Notes: generated by a model from the letters alone, not told the origin. A DNA stretch of 24,210 nt from an uncultured Bacteroidales bacterium (GCA_937911235.1 CALDPN010000030.1:1-24210); one strand, 5' to 3'. Positions 7,108 to 14,500 are shown, counted from the stretch's first letter. Program-made: numbers and translations.

Positions 7108-8727
7108 TTAATTACCCATCACCTCTAACGCTTTGGTTATAGTTTCGTCTTTTGAGTTAAGGATAGGGTAGAATGCCTTTTCACCAATAATGTTTCTACT
7201 AATATAAGCTTTAAGGATATTGTTAATCACGTCTGCACATTCATCTCTGCCTGCAGTTTCTGTGTTTAAGCCCTTGCTTTCAGCAAACTTATAGAATTGT
7301 AGATTTATGTTTTCTTTGTCTAGATAATCACACAAATCTGTATATTCCTTAAACTTCTTAAGTGTGTCTCTGTTTTTGTCTGAATATTGGAATGCAAAAC
7401 TATAGGTGTAACCCTTGTTTTGTGCTTCGGTGTAGTATGGAGTGTGACCAATGGTGTCTTGTGGCACGAAATAGTCTGGCATAATACCACCACCGCCATA
7501 TACTACACGACCATTTTTGGTATAGTATTTAATGCTGTCGGTAGCTGCTATGCTATCTGCAGAGAAAAACTCGCCGTGTTCGTAGCGGTTTAAAAGGTCT
7601 TTTTCATACTCTTCAAGTTTGCCGCCCTCGTATGGTTTTTGAATACTTCTACCAGAAGGAGTGTAGTAGTGAGCAATAGTTATGCGCACTTGTGAATCGT
7701 CGAAAAGAGGCACTTGTTGTTGAACAAGACCTTTACCAAACGACCTACGACCAACAATAATGCCACGGTCTTGGTCTTGGATTGCACCAGCAAAAATTTC
7801 ACTAGCAGAAGCAGACCATTCATTAATTAGCACACAAACAGGAATATCTTTAAACATACCTTTGCCGTTTGCTACGGCGTCTTCACGTGGGTAACTTCTA
7901 CCTTCGGTATAAACTATAAGTTCACCTTTTTCAAGGAATTCATTTATCATTTTAATAGCTGCGTGAAGATAACCACCAGAATTGTATCTTAGGTCTATCA
8001 TAAATTCTTCACAGCCTTGTTTTTTTAGTTTGGTAAGTTCTGTAACAAACTCGTTGTAGGTGTTTGCACCAAAACGGCTCACTTTAATGTAACCTATTTT
8101 AGGAGTAAGAGCATATGCAATATCCACACTGTTTACAGGAATGTCGCCGCGAGTAATAGTAAAATAAAGAGTCTCTTTACTAGAATTACGCTTGATACCA
8201 ACGTTTACTTTAGTGTCTTTTTCGCCACGAAGTGTTTTAAGAACTTTGTTGTTATTAATGTGTTTACCAACAAAAGTGCTATCATCTACCTCAATAATGC
8301 GGTCGCCAGGCATAATGCCTACTTTTTCAGAAGGACCACCTGCAATTACATCCACCACCATTACGGTGTCGTTTTGTATATTGAACTGCACGCCTATGCC
8401 GCTAAAACTACCTTCAAGCTCCTCGTTTGCCATTTCAGCTTCTTCCTTTGGCACGTATGTGCTGTGTGGGTCGAGTTCTTCCAAAACCATTGGAATAATT
8501 TTCTCTGTAAGTTCATCTGTTTTAATAGAATCCACATACATAGATTTAAGTAGCATTAGCACATAATTCAACTTGTTGAAATTATTGCTAGCAGATGGAA
8601 AAGAAACTTGGCTTTCAGTGATAGGTGCATTTGCATTAGCCGCCTGGTTTTCTTTAGGAAGCATAACTCCGAGCAACACGCCTAAAGCTAAAGCCAATGA
8701 TGCTATGATAGGTAATCTATTTTTCAT
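7108..8727 (-). CDS. S41 family C-terminal processing peptidase
   Basis: A 539-residue serine protease of the CtpA/Prc type, which cleaves periplasmic proteins at their C-termini. An N-terminal hydrophobic segment (LPIIASLALALGVLLG, about 5-20) should act as signal anchor or signal peptide. A PDZ domain covers about 108-195 (GSFSGIGVQF to PGDRIIEVDDS). The protease core has the LRYNSGGYL block (246-254), the nucleophile motif SASASE (305-310) and the catalytic Lys in SFGKGLVQ (Lys332), so the Ser-Lys dyad is intact. A further ~200 residues follow the core. The start overlaps the end of the dCMP deaminase gene by 11 bases, showing tight co-transcription. The palindromic repeat lies 2 bases after its stop. 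Family call is secure; the targets are unknown. Confidence 0.93.
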   Translation of the reverse strand: MKNRLPIIASLALALGVLLGVMLPKENQAANANAPITESQVSFPSASNNFNKLNYVLMLLKSMYVDSIKTDELTEKIIPMVLEELDPHSTYVPKEEAEMANEELEGSFSGIGVQFNIQNDTVMVVDVIAGGPSEKVGIMPGDRIIEVDDSTFVGKHINNNKVLKTLRGEKDTKVNVGIKRNSSKETLYFTITRGDIPVNSVDIAYALTPKIGYIKVSRFGANTYNEFVTELTKLKKQGCEEFMIDLRYNSGGYLHAAIKMINEFLEKGELIVYTEGRSYPREDAVANGKGMFKDIPVCVLINEWSASASEIFAGAIQDQDRGIIVGRRSFGKGLVQQQVPLFDDSQVRITIAHYYTPSGRSIQKPYEGGKLEEYEKDLLNRYEHGEFFSADSIAATDSIKYYTKNGRVVYGGGGIMPDYFVPQDTIGHTPYYTEAQNKGYTYSFAFQYSDKNRDTLKKFKEYTDLCDYLDKENINLQFYKFAESKGLNTETAGRDECADVINNILKAYISRNIIGEKAFYPILNSKDETITKALEVMGN

Positions 8728-9151
8728 TTTCTTTAAGTGGTAGGTGACAAACTTCTACGCCTGCTCTTCTAAGTAGGTCTAGACCGTCTGTTACATGATA
8801 TTCTTCTGAGTAAACCACGCGCACAATGCCTGCTTGAATAATAAGTTTAGAACATTCAATGCAAGGAGATGTGGTTACATAAATAGTAGCGCCGTCGCTA
8901 TTGTTGTGTGAACGAGCTACTTTTGTAATGGCGTTAGCCTCTGCGTGTAGCACGTAAGGTTTTGTTTTGAAATTGTCGTCTTCACACACATTTTCAAAAC
9001 CAGAAGGTGTGCCATTAAATCCATCAGAAATAATCATTCTGTCTTTAACTAAAATGGCACCTACCTGACGGCGCTCACAGTATGAGTTTTCTGCCCACAC
9101 ATATGCCATTCTCATGTATCTTTTGTCTATTTTCTCTTGTTTTTCTTCCAT
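8717..9151 (-). CDS. dCMP deaminase family protein
   Basis: A 144-residue cytidine/deoxycytidylate deaminase fold protein that should convert dCMP to dUMP, supplying substrate for thymidylate synthase. The zinc site is complete: HAEANAI with His69 and catalytic Glu71, and PCIECSKLI with Cys97 and Cys100. The N-terminal block MRMAYVWAENSYCERRQVGA and the NGTPSGFENVCE substrate loop are typical of dCMP deaminases, not of tRNA or cytidine deaminases. Its start overlaps the stop of the cation exchanger gene by one base, and its end overlaps the protease start by 11 bases, so the three are translationally linked. Confident. Confidence 0.93.
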   Translation of the reverse strand: MEEKQEKIDKRYMRMAYVWAENSYCERRQVGAILVKDRMIISDGFNGTPSGFENVCEDDNFKTKPYVLHAEANAITKVARSHNNSDGATIYVTTSPCIECSKLIIQAGIVRVVYSEEYHVTDGLDLLRRAGVEVCHLPLKENEK

Positions 9152-10146
9152 TAGTTCAATAATAAAATTACGTAAACTATATATGCGGCAATCATTGAGA
9201 AGCCTTCAAATCTAGTTAATATAGAATATGTTTTTTCGTCTTTAATTTTCTTTGCAATTCTTTCAAATGGTATCACTGTGAGTGCTAGGATGGCTGTGAA
9301 GATTATCATCCAATAAAAGTCGAAACTAAATGCAGTGAAGTCGAAGTTTTCGATAGGAGTGATAAGAGCAGAACCGCCGATAACAAACAGAATGTTGAAA
9401 ATATTTGAACCCACCACGTTGCCTATTGCAATGTCGTTTTCTTTTCTAATTGCAGCCATAATTGAGGTGGCAAGTTCTGGTATGCTAGTGCCAAATGCTA
9501 CTAAAGTAACAGAGATAACTCTTTCAGAAACGCCGAAATCTTTGGCAATGCTCACGGCAGAATCTATCAGTAGGTTTGCACCAAAAGTAAGAGCAGCACA
9601 AGAAGCTATAATCATAATAATAGCACCAATCATGTTTAGTTCTTTTTCCTTTGGAGCATCTTCCTTAACAGCCTCTTCAGTAGGAGTTTCTGTATGGTTT
9701 TCTTTTTTGCCTTTGTATATAGATAGTAGTGTGAATAGTACTAATAATATTACAAATATAAGCCCTTCGCCACGAGTAATAAGGTTATCTTGTGCTAGAG
9801 TGAAAAACAGTAGTGAACAAAAAATAAGGAAAGGAACATCAATCTTTACAGAAGTTCTGTTTACTGCCATTGGTAGTATAAGTGCAGTAATACCAAGTAT
9901 TAAACCTATGTTTGCTATGTTGGAACCTACTACGTTGCCAATGCTTATTTCTGGGTGACCTTGAAGTGCCGATTGAAGTGAAACAATAAACTCTGGCGAT
10001 GATGTACCAAAAGCCACAATGGTCATACCAATGATAAGAGTAGGGACTTTGAAACGTTTGGCTACAGCCACACCACCTTTTACAAGATAATTACCTCCTG
10101 CAATAAGTAATAATAGACCTGCTATTAGATATAAATACGTTAACAT
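9151..10146 (-). CDS. CaCA-family sodium/calcium exchanger
   Basis: A 331-residue inner membrane protein with about ten hydrophobic segments in two homologous halves, as in YrbG-like Ca2+/Na+ exchangers. The two alpha-repeats are easy to see: IVAFGTSSPEFIVS with GNVVGSNIANIGL in the first half, and LVAFGTSIPELATS with GNVVGSNIFNILF in the second. Each contains the acidic Glu of the ion site. Between the halves is a charged cytoplasmic loop (GKKENHTETPTEEAVKEDAP). It exchanges cations across the membrane, possibly sodium for calcium; the co-location with a sodium/proton-pumping Rnf complex is only suggestive. It is the first gene of its operon; a possible minus-strand -7 box TAACTTTG lies at 10294-10287. 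Confidence 0.9.
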   Translation of the reverse strand: MLTYLYLIAGLLLLIAGGNYLVKGGVAVAKRFKVPTLIIGMTIVAFGTSSPEFIVSLQSALQGHPEISIGNVVGSNIANIGLILGITALILPMAVNRTSVKIDVPFLIFCSLLFFTLAQDNLITRGEGLIFVILLVLFTLLSIYKGKKENHTETPTEEAVKEDAPKEKELNMIGAIIMIIASCAALTFGANLLIDSAVSIAKDFGVSERVISVTLVAFGTSIPELATSIMAAIRKENDIAIGNVVGSNIFNILFVIGGSALITPIENFDFTAFSFDFYWMIIFTAILALTVIPFERIAKKIKDEKTYSILTRFEGFSMIAAYIVYVILLLN

Positions 10147-10163
10147 CTGATATTTTGTTTGTG

Positions 10164-10275
10164 TTTATTTTGTCTGTTTATTTTGTCTGTGATTACCAGC
10201 GGTCCCTGAGCTTGTCGACGTGTTGATGACCGTCAGGGAATAAGGGTCGAATGGCTCGGGGCGAATCATTGTCCG
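10164..10275. repeat. Intergenic repeats between exchanger and apbE
   Basis: This 187-base spacer (10147-10333) holds a 13-base tandem duplication (TTTATTTTGTCTG at 10164-10176 and 10177-10189). After it come GGTCCCTGAGCTTGTCGA (10201-10218), a sequence widely known as part of a dispersed bacterial repeat, and a possible inverted arm CGTCAGGGA (10231-10239). Further right CATTGTCCG (10268-10276) resembles half of the palindrome found at 12608-12632. It looks like a graveyard of small repeats, more GC-rich than its surroundings. No open frame is visible. Confidence 0.55.
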
Positions 10276-10283
10276 TTACAATC

Positions 10284-10315
10284 TTGCAAAGTTAAGTATT
10301 TTTTGTGTACCTTTG
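10284..10315 (+). promoter_or_regulatory. apbE promoter (-33/-7, Bacteroidota type)
   Basis: TTG at 10284-10286 and TACCTTTG at 10308-10315 are separated by 21 bases, fitting the Bacteroidota consensus. The transcript would start about 10322, only some 12 bases before the apbE ATG at 10334. The box TAACTTTG on the minus strand (10294-10287) overlaps the -33 element and may serve the divergent exchanger operon. Confidence 0.75.
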
Positions 10316-10333
10316 TCATAAATTTGATAAAAA

Positions 10334-11248
10334 ATGAAACGACTAATTGTAGCTACACTTATAGTTTTTACCCTTATTTCATGTGGTAGATTAGAATATA
10401 AAAAATCTGCTGGAAAGATTTTTGGAACATATTATGCCGTAACATACGAGGCTAGAGAAGATCTTTCGTCTGGTATGCGTGAAGTTATGGGAAGGGTAAA
10501 CAAATCACTTTCTACTTTTGATAGCACTTCTGTGATTTCAAAGGTGAACGCAAACAAACCTGTGGTGCTTGATACTTTGTTTATTAATATGTTTAACAAA
10601 GCTCAAGAGATTTCTGCTATTACGGGTGGTGCTTTTGATATTACAGTAGCGCCACTTGTAAATGCTTGGGGATTTGGTTTCGACCCTTCTAGCGATAAAA
10701 AATGGCTTTCTGCCTCTCAGGTGGATAGCATTATGCAGTTTGTGGGTTATAAAAAGGTATGGATAGAAGATTCTATTCTGGTAAAGGCAGACCCTCGCAT
10801 AAAACTAGATGCTTCTGCTATAGCAAAAGGTTATGGTTGTGACCTTGTTGCAGAGTATTTGCGTAGCCAGGGCTGTGAGAATTTTATGGTGGATATAGGT
10901 GGTGAACTTGTGGTGTCTGGTGTAAGTCCTAGAGGTACAAAGTGGAGAGTGGGAGTAAGCAAACCAGAAAATACATCTGAAGCCGCTGTGGCTGAGGTGA
11001 TGGAGATTACAAACTGCGCTGTGGCTACTTCTGGCAATTACAGACAGTTTTATTATACCGAAGATGGCATGGTGGGTCACACAATAGATCCTCGCACTGG
11101 TCGCCCTGCCGTAAACAATATTGTAAGTGCCACCATTATTGCTCCAACTTGCATGGAAGCCGATGCCTTTGCCACCGCTGCTATGGTAATATCAGACTCG
11201 CTCGTTATTCGCTCTTGGGGAAGAGAGAGTAGGTTGATTTATAAATAA
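10334..11248 (+). CDS. apbE: FAD:protein FMN transferase (flavin transferase), lipoprotein
   Basis: ApbE uses FAD to attach FMN covalently to a Thr in target proteins such as RnfG, RnfD and NqrB/C. The 304-residue protein has a lipoprotein signal: MKRLIVATLIVFTLISC with Cys17 as the lipidated residue, so it acts on the outer face of the inner membrane or in the periplasm. Family landmarks are LDASAIAKGYGCDLVAEYL, FMVDIGGELVVSG, GHTIDPRTGRP and the metal-binding EADAFATAAMV near the C-terminus; all are intact. It has its own promoter and is not in the Rnf operon, which lies 2 kb away on the other strand, but its substrates are clearly there. The protein ends rather soon after the last core motif, within the normal range. 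Confident. Confidence 0.95.
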   Translation: MKRLIVATLIVFTLISCGRLEYKKSAGKIFGTYYAVTYEAREDLSSGMREVMGRVNKSLSTFDSTSVISKVNANKPVVLDTLFINMFNKAQEISAITGGAFDITVAPLVNAWGFGFDPSSDKKWLSASQVDSIMQFVGYKKVWIEDSILVKADPRIKLDASAIAKGYGCDLVAEYLRSQGCENFMVDIGGELVVSGVSPRGTKWRVGVSKPENTSEAAVAEVMEITNCAVATSGNYRQFYYTEDGMVGHTIDPRTGRPAVNNIVSATIIAPTCMEADAFATAAMVISDSLVIRSWGRESRLIYK

Positions 11249-11281
11249 GTTGTTGATTGAAAGAAAAATACCATAATTCTA

Positions 11282-11311
11282 TTGTTATTTTCTAAAATTA
11301 TTGTACCTTTG
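11282..11311 (+). promoter_or_regulatory. Promoter of candidate small RNA
   Basis: TTG at 11282-11284, 19 bases, then TACCTTTG at 11304-11311 is an excellent Bacteroidota promoter. No open reading frame of note follows on the plus strand before a strong intrinsic terminator, so the product should be a short RNA starting near 11317. Confidence 0.8.
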
Positions 11312-11317
11312 CAGTGG

Positions 11318-11461
11318 ATAGTTAGACGCAAAACTCTCGGATAGTTCGATTCGTGCAGAAATCCCCGCCCGCGATGTGGTCCACCTCTAATATGGTTAAA
11401 ACAGAGTTGCGCAAATCTGGGGTAGAAATATAAAGGCAGTTGATTTTCAACTGTCTTTTTT
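11318..11461 (+). ncRNA. Candidate independent small RNA, about 145 nt
   Basis: A strong promoter (11282-11311) and an intrinsic terminator (11435-11461) bracket about 145 bases without a credible coding frame. Two pairings are visible. CGCA-aa-ACTCT (about 11327-11337) can pair with AGAGTTGCG (about 11403-11411) through a two-base bulge. A CCCC run (about 11363-11366) between those arms can pair with GGGG beyond them (about 11419-11422), which together would make an H-type pseudoknot. A small GTGG-T-CCAC hairpin is also possible near 11376-11384. The segment has a GC-rich pocket unlike its flanks. It does not match SRP RNA (no GGAAGGAAGCAGC-like loop), tmRNA or a tRNA. A divergent 6S RNA or an unknown regulatory RNA remain possible. 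Transcription is well supported; identity is not. Confidence 0.6.
11435..11461 (+). terminator. Intrinsic terminator of the small RNA
   Basis: GGCAGTTGA, loop TTT, TCAACTGTC and then six T residues form a 9-base-pair hairpin (one G-U pair) and T-tract. The right arm contains the stop codon of the convergent gene (11449-11447), so the two transcripts overlap at their 3' ends. Confidence 0.88.
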
Positions 11462-11845
11462 CGTTATACAATAGTGAACATACTTTTTGTTTCTTCGTTG
11501 TCCAACAATAATCTTTACACAACCAATGTCTTTAAGTTCTGCTGAGAGTTCTACAATCTCATTAAAACGCATTTTAATTTGTTTTTTAGAATGAGGTTTG
11601 TCTCTACGGATATACGCTGCATTACTTATTGCTTTAGTTACATTAAGTGCTGCTAGAGTAGATTCATACTTTTTAGAAGCATGAGTTGCGGTTTCTTCTA
11701 TGGAATAGAAATCAAAGTGTACTAGTTGATTTTTTAGGGCTTTGCAACGAACAGAAGTGCCTATTAAATGTTGAAGTTTATCTATAATGATTGCTCTACG
11801 CTCATAAACCTCTTCTTTTGAAATTCCTTTTGGTATTTTTATCAT
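11447..11845 (-). CDS. Unknown protein, possible RelE/barnase-like nuclease-fold domain
   Basis: A 132-residue soluble, basic protein I do not recognise with certainty. It starts MIKIPKGISKEEVYERR and has a central His-containing helix block (ETATHASKKYESTLAALNVTK), then PHSKKQIKMRFNEIVELSAE, then an IKDIGC-like strand and KIIVGQRRNKKYVHYCITKK at the C-terminus. The order helix with His, KxS/T, and a final strand with K-Y-V-H-Y-C-I resembles the broad barnase/EndoU/colicin E5/RelE-like nuclease fold often seen in phage-related polyvalent proteins, but this is pattern resemblance only. It has its own promoter (11895-11925), stands alone, and is convergent with the small RNA, whose terminator overlaps its stop codon. 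Coding status is supported by length, promoter and amino acid composition. Confidence 0.7.
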   Translation of the reverse strand: MIKIPKGISKEEVYERRAIIIDKLQHLIGTSVRCKALKNQLVHFDFYSIEETATHASKKYESTLAALNVTKAISNAAYIRRDKPHSKKQIKMRFNEIVELSAELKDIGCVKIIVGQRRNKKYVHYCITKKDS

Positions 11846-11894
11846 TGACTAAGAAATGATGGGTTAATAAAAAAGTGAATAAAATATTGATACA

Positions 11895-11925
11895 CAAAGG
11901 TATTAATTTTATTACTTTTACGCAA
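11895..11925 (-). promoter_or_regulatory. Promoter of the unknown gene at 11447-11845
   Basis: On the minus strand TTG (11925-11923), 20 bases, and TACCTTTG (11902-11895) match the Bacteroidota -33/-7 consensus. The transcript should start near 11888 and leave a leader of about 43 bases to the ATG at 11845. Confidence 0.78.
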
Positions 11926-11952
11926 TATTATTGCTAGAAAATATGTGTCTAA

Positions 11953-12591
11953 TTAAAGATACGGATTGTAGATTTTTTCTTCGGCGATGGTGGTGGATGG
12001 ACCGTGACCAGGGTAAACAATGGTGTTTTCTGGTAGGGTCATGATGCGTTTTGTTAGGGATGAAATAAGAGTGCCGTAATCGCCGCCAGGAAGGTCTGTA
12101 CGACCGATACTACCTTTAAATAGGCTGTCGCCAATAATTAAAATGCCGTCTTTTTCATTGTAAAAACCAACTCCGCCTGCGCTGTGGCCTGGCACAGAAA
12201 TTACACGTAAAGTAGTATCGCCAAATGTAATTTCATCGCCGTCGTTTAGGTATGAATCAAGCTCTTGAATGTCGCCATTGTATGGAATACCAAACACTTG
12301 TGCGTATGATTTGAGCATATTCAAATTGCTTTCTTCTTTTTTGTCGGCTTTAGCTTTAATTCCATATTTTTTATAAAGAAAATCGTTGCCAAAACAGTGG
12401 TCTAGGTGTAGGTGAGTGTTAAGAGCAGCCACAAGTTCCAATCCGTTGGCTTCAAGATAGGTGCTAAATTCTTCTTCCTCGTAGTCGTAAAGAATACCAG
12501 CATCTACTACCACACATTTTTTGCTTGCCTCGTCGATAAGCAAATATGTGTTTTCTTGAATCGGGTTTGTTACAAATGTTTTAACTTGCAT
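11953..12591 (-). CDS. MBL-fold metallo-hydrolase, glyoxalase II-like
   Basis: A 212-residue cytoplasmic metallo-beta-lactamase-fold hydrolase. The metal motif THLHLDH (His60, His62, Asp64, His65) is followed by His136 in SVPGHSAGG, Asp155 in IIGDSLF and His196 in VYPGHGPST, so the di-metal site is complete. The GSIGRTDLPGGD loop is typical of the hydroxyacylglutathione hydrolase-like group that Bacteroidota carry; the true thioester substrate is not known, and the C-terminal helical glutathione-binding domain of classical GloB is missing. It lies 59 bases after rsmG with a palindromic repeat in between, probably at the 3' end of the same transcript. Its reading frame and start ATG (MQVKTFVTNP) are clear. 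Confidence 0.88.
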   Translation of the reverse strand: MQVKTFVTNPIQENTYLLIDEASKKCVVVDAGILYDYEEEEFSTYLEANGLELVAALNTHLHLDHCFGNDFLYKKYGIKAKADKKEESNLNMLKSYAQVFGIPYNGDIQELDSYLNDGDEITFGDTTLRVISVPGHSAGGVGFYNEKDGILIIGDSLFKGSIGRTDLPGGDYGTLISSLTKRIMTLPENTIVYPGHGPSTTIAEEKIYNPYL

Positions 12592-12607
12592 ATTGGTAAT
12601 TATATAA

Positions 12608-12632
12608 CGGACAATGCACGCATTGTCCCTAC
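12608..12632. repeat. REP-like palindrome, compensated variant
   Basis: The core GGACAATGCACGCATTGTCC (12609-12628) differs from the other two copies at two symmetrical places, C to A on one arm and G to T on the other, so the stem stays fully paired. The flanks (C before, CTAC after) are identical. A single heptad-like ACTCCTAAT follows at 12643-12651, next to the rsmG stop codon. Confidence 0.85.
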
Positions 12633-12650
12633 ACAGCGAATAACTCCTAA

Positions 12651-13274
12651 TTATCTTAACGGTAAATATACTGCTTTTTTGGTTTGGAAATATTCTTCTT
12701 TGTAGAACTCGGTGAGTTCGTACACAGAGGCGAGCTTTTTGTATGGCTTAAGTTCTTCTGTCATTTCGCCTCCTTTTAGGCAGATAAGACCATTGGGAAG
12801 AGCATTTTTGTCGGTTTTGCTAATGTTTTTCTTGCAAACTTTTACCAAATCGGTAAGATTCATAGCTGCACGGCTCACTGCAAAATCGTAAAGACCTTTT
12901 TCGTTTTCCATACGGTCGTTTATGAAAGTAACATTTTTAAGACCAATTGCATTTGCTACTTCTGAAGCAACTTTGATTTTTTTGCCAACAGAATCGAGTA
13001 GGGTAAACTCGCAATTTGGGAATAGGATAGCTAATGGAATACCAGGGAAACCACCACCTGTGCCTATGTCAATGATTTTGCTTCCGTCTTGGAAAGGCAA
13101 TATTTTTCCAATCACAATACTGTGAAGCACGTGATGTAGGTATAGTTTGTCAATGTCTTTGCGTGAAATAACATTGATTTTTGAGTTCCAATCGGTATAT
13201 AGGGCTTCTAGTTGCTTAAATTGAGAGATTTGCTCGTCGCTTAGCCCTTTGAAATATTTTAATATGTTTTCCAT
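12651..13274 (-). CDS. rsmG: 16S rRNA (guanine-527-N7)-methyltransferase
   Basis: RsmG (GidB) methylates N7 of G527 in 16S rRNA using S-adenosylmethionine; loss gives low-level streptomycin resistance in other bacteria. The 207-residue protein has the substrate-side block NVISRKDIDKLYLHHVLHS (34-52), the SAM loop IIDIGTGGGFPGIPLA (67-82), an acidic strand end FTLLDSVGKK and the SRAAMNLTDLV region. These are the standard family features at normal length. It sits between the Rnf genes and the MBL hydrolase on the same strand; a palindromic repeat separates it from rnfA by position, so it may be co-transcribed with the Rnf operon or have its own weak promoter. Confident. Confidence 0.95.
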   Translation of the reverse strand: MENILKYFKGLSDEQISQFKQLEALYTDWNSKINVISRKDIDKLYLHHVLHSIVIGKILPFQDGSKIIDIGTGGGFPGIPLAILFPNCEFTLLDSVGKKIKVASEVANAIGLKNVTFINDRMENEKGLYDFAVSRAAMNLTDLVKVCKKNISKTDKNALPNGLICLKGGEMTEELKPYKKLASVYELTEFYKEEYFQTKKAVYLPLR

Positions 13275-13299
13275 ATAAATATTGTGCGAAATTTAATTA

Positions 13300-13324
13300 C
13301 GGACACTGCACGCAGTGTCCCTAC
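13300..13324. repeat. REP-like palindrome, copy 2
   Basis: Identical in core and flanks to the element at 7081-7105 (stem 13301-13320). It lies between the rnfA stop codon (13341) and the rsmG start (13274). A hairpin here could lower read-through from the Rnf operon into rsmG, or protect the 3' end of the Rnf message. Confidence 0.85.
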
Positions 13325-13340
13325 AATTTATATAAATACG

Positions 13341-13913
13341 CTACGCTACTCCTGAAAATCCCATAAATGCCATGGCAAGCAGACCAGCTACGATAAGAGC
13401 AATTGGTGTGCCTTGCATTGCTTTTGGAAGTGATGAAAAACGAAGTTGTTCACGTAGTCCTGCAAATAGGATAAGAGCAAGTCCAAAACCTATTGAGGTA
13501 GAAAGTGCAAAGAATAGACTCTCAATAAGAGAGAAATTCTTTTGAATTACTAAAATTGCAACACCTAAAATAGTACAGTTTGTGGTAATAAGTGGTAAGA
13601 ACACCCCTAGAGCCTGATAAAGTGCAGGAGAAATCTTTTTCAAGATGATTTCTATCATTTGCACAAGAGCAGCAATTACAAGGATATATACAATAGTTTG
13701 CATAAATCCTATTTCTAGAGGCACTAACACATAGTTTTGAATAAGGAATGTGCAAAGTGTAGCAAGTACCATTACAAATGCTACTGCCGCACTCATACCC
13801 ATGGCTGTGTCTAACTTTTTAGAAACACCAAGGAAAGGGCAAATCCCAAGGAATTGAGATAGCACTATATTGTTTACAAAAACTGCAGAAATAAATATTA
13901 GAAAGTAACTCAT
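13341..13913 (-). CDS. rnfA: Rnf complex subunit A
   Basis: RnfA is a 190-residue inner membrane protein with about six transmembrane helices. With RnfE it forms the pseudo-symmetric membrane core that holds an iron-sulfur centre and passes electrons across the membrane. The N-terminal VNNIVLSQFLGICPFLGVS and the central ALGVFLPLITTNCTILGVA are diagnostic; each includes the Cys thought to bind the membrane [2Fe-2S] centre. It is the last gene of rseC-rnfBCDGEA, starting 2 bases after rnfE ends. Length and hydrophobic pattern are normal. The paralogue RnfE is next door, so the A/E order was set by the NNIVLSQ start and the LREQLRFSSLP block seen in RnfA. Confidence 0.95.
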   Translation of the reverse strand: MSYFLIFISAVFVNNIVLSQFLGICPFLGVSKKLDTAMGMSAAVAFVMVLATLCTFLIQNYVLVPLEIGFMQTIVYILVIAALVQMIEIILKKISPALYQALGVFLPLITTNCTILGVAILVIQKNFSLIESLFFALSTSIGFGLALILFAGLREQLRFSSLPKAMQGTPIALIVAGLLAMAFMGFSGVA

Positions 13914-13915
13914 AA

Positions 13916-14500
13916 TTATTTATTTTTAAAGTGTTGAATTGTTGCCATTAATAAACCTAATACAATGAAAGCACCAGGAGCCAAAATGAATATTAGCATA
14001 CTATAATCTTCTGGATAAATGCTAATATTGAAGATATGTCCACTGCCTAGGAACTCTCTGATAGCACCAATCACGGTAAGTGAAAGAGTGAAACCAAGTC
14101 CCATGCCAAGACCGTCAAGTGCAGAGTCTAAAACAGAATTTTTTGCAGCAAATGCTTCTGCACGACCAAGCACAACGCAGTTTACCACAATAAGTGGGAT
14201 AAACAGACCAAGACTGTCTGAAATGGCTGGTGCCCAAGCTTTTAAGCAAAGTTCCACGATAGTAACGAACGATGCAATAATAACGATGAACGCAGGAATA
14301 CGTACACTATCTGGAATAAGTTTTTTAACTAGTGAAATTACTGTGTTTGAGCACAATAGCACACTCGCTGTGGCAAGACCCATACCAAGACCATTTATAG
14401 CAGAGGTAGTGGTGGCAAGTGTTGGACACATACCAAGTAAAAGAATGAACGTTGGGTTCTCTTTTAAAATGCCGTTGAAAAGTATTTTTAGTTTATTCAT
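13916..14500 (-). CDS. rnfE: Rnf complex subunit E
   Basis: RnfE, 194 residues, is a polytopic inner membrane protein homologous to RnfA with inverted topology. It starts MNKLKILFNGILKENPTFIL and has LLGMCPTLATTTSAINGLGMG and LGLFIPLIVVNCVVLGRAEAFA, the two Cys-bearing half-helix motifs of the family, then EFLGSGHIF near the C-terminus. It works within the Rnf complex (NADH:ferredoxin or ferredoxin:NAD+ oxidoreductase coupled to Na+ or H+ transport). The start overlaps the end of rnfG by 8 bases and rnfA follows after 2 bases, so translation is coupled. No anomaly seen. Confidence 0.95.
   Translation of the reverse strand: MNKLKILFNGILKENPTFILLLGMCPTLATTTSAINGLGMGLATASVLLCSNTVISLVKKLIPDSVRIPAFIVIIASFVTIVELCLKAWAPAISDSLGLFIPLIVVNCVVLGRAEAFAAKNSVLDSALDGLGMGLGFTLSLTVIGAIREFLGSGHIFNISIYPEDYSMLIFILAPGAFIVLGLLMATIQHFKNK

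Noticed and set aside
8192..8566. Long plus-strand frames antisense to the S41 protease, rnf genes and the cation exchanger
   Set aside because: Serine/proline-rich translations of this kind are the usual shadow of AT-rich genes on the other strand; no promoter or family motif supports them.
10199..10275. GGTCCCTGAGCTTGTCGA region considered as an attachment site or insertion sequence end
   Set aside because: There is no transposase, direct target duplication or integrase nearby; it looks like a remnant of a dispersed small repeat.
11340..11370. GTTCGATTC inside the small RNA, resembling a tRNA T-loop
   Set aside because: The flanking five bases on each side cannot pair, and no acceptor stem, D-arm or anticodon arm can be built around it. 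Not a tRNA or tmRNA end.
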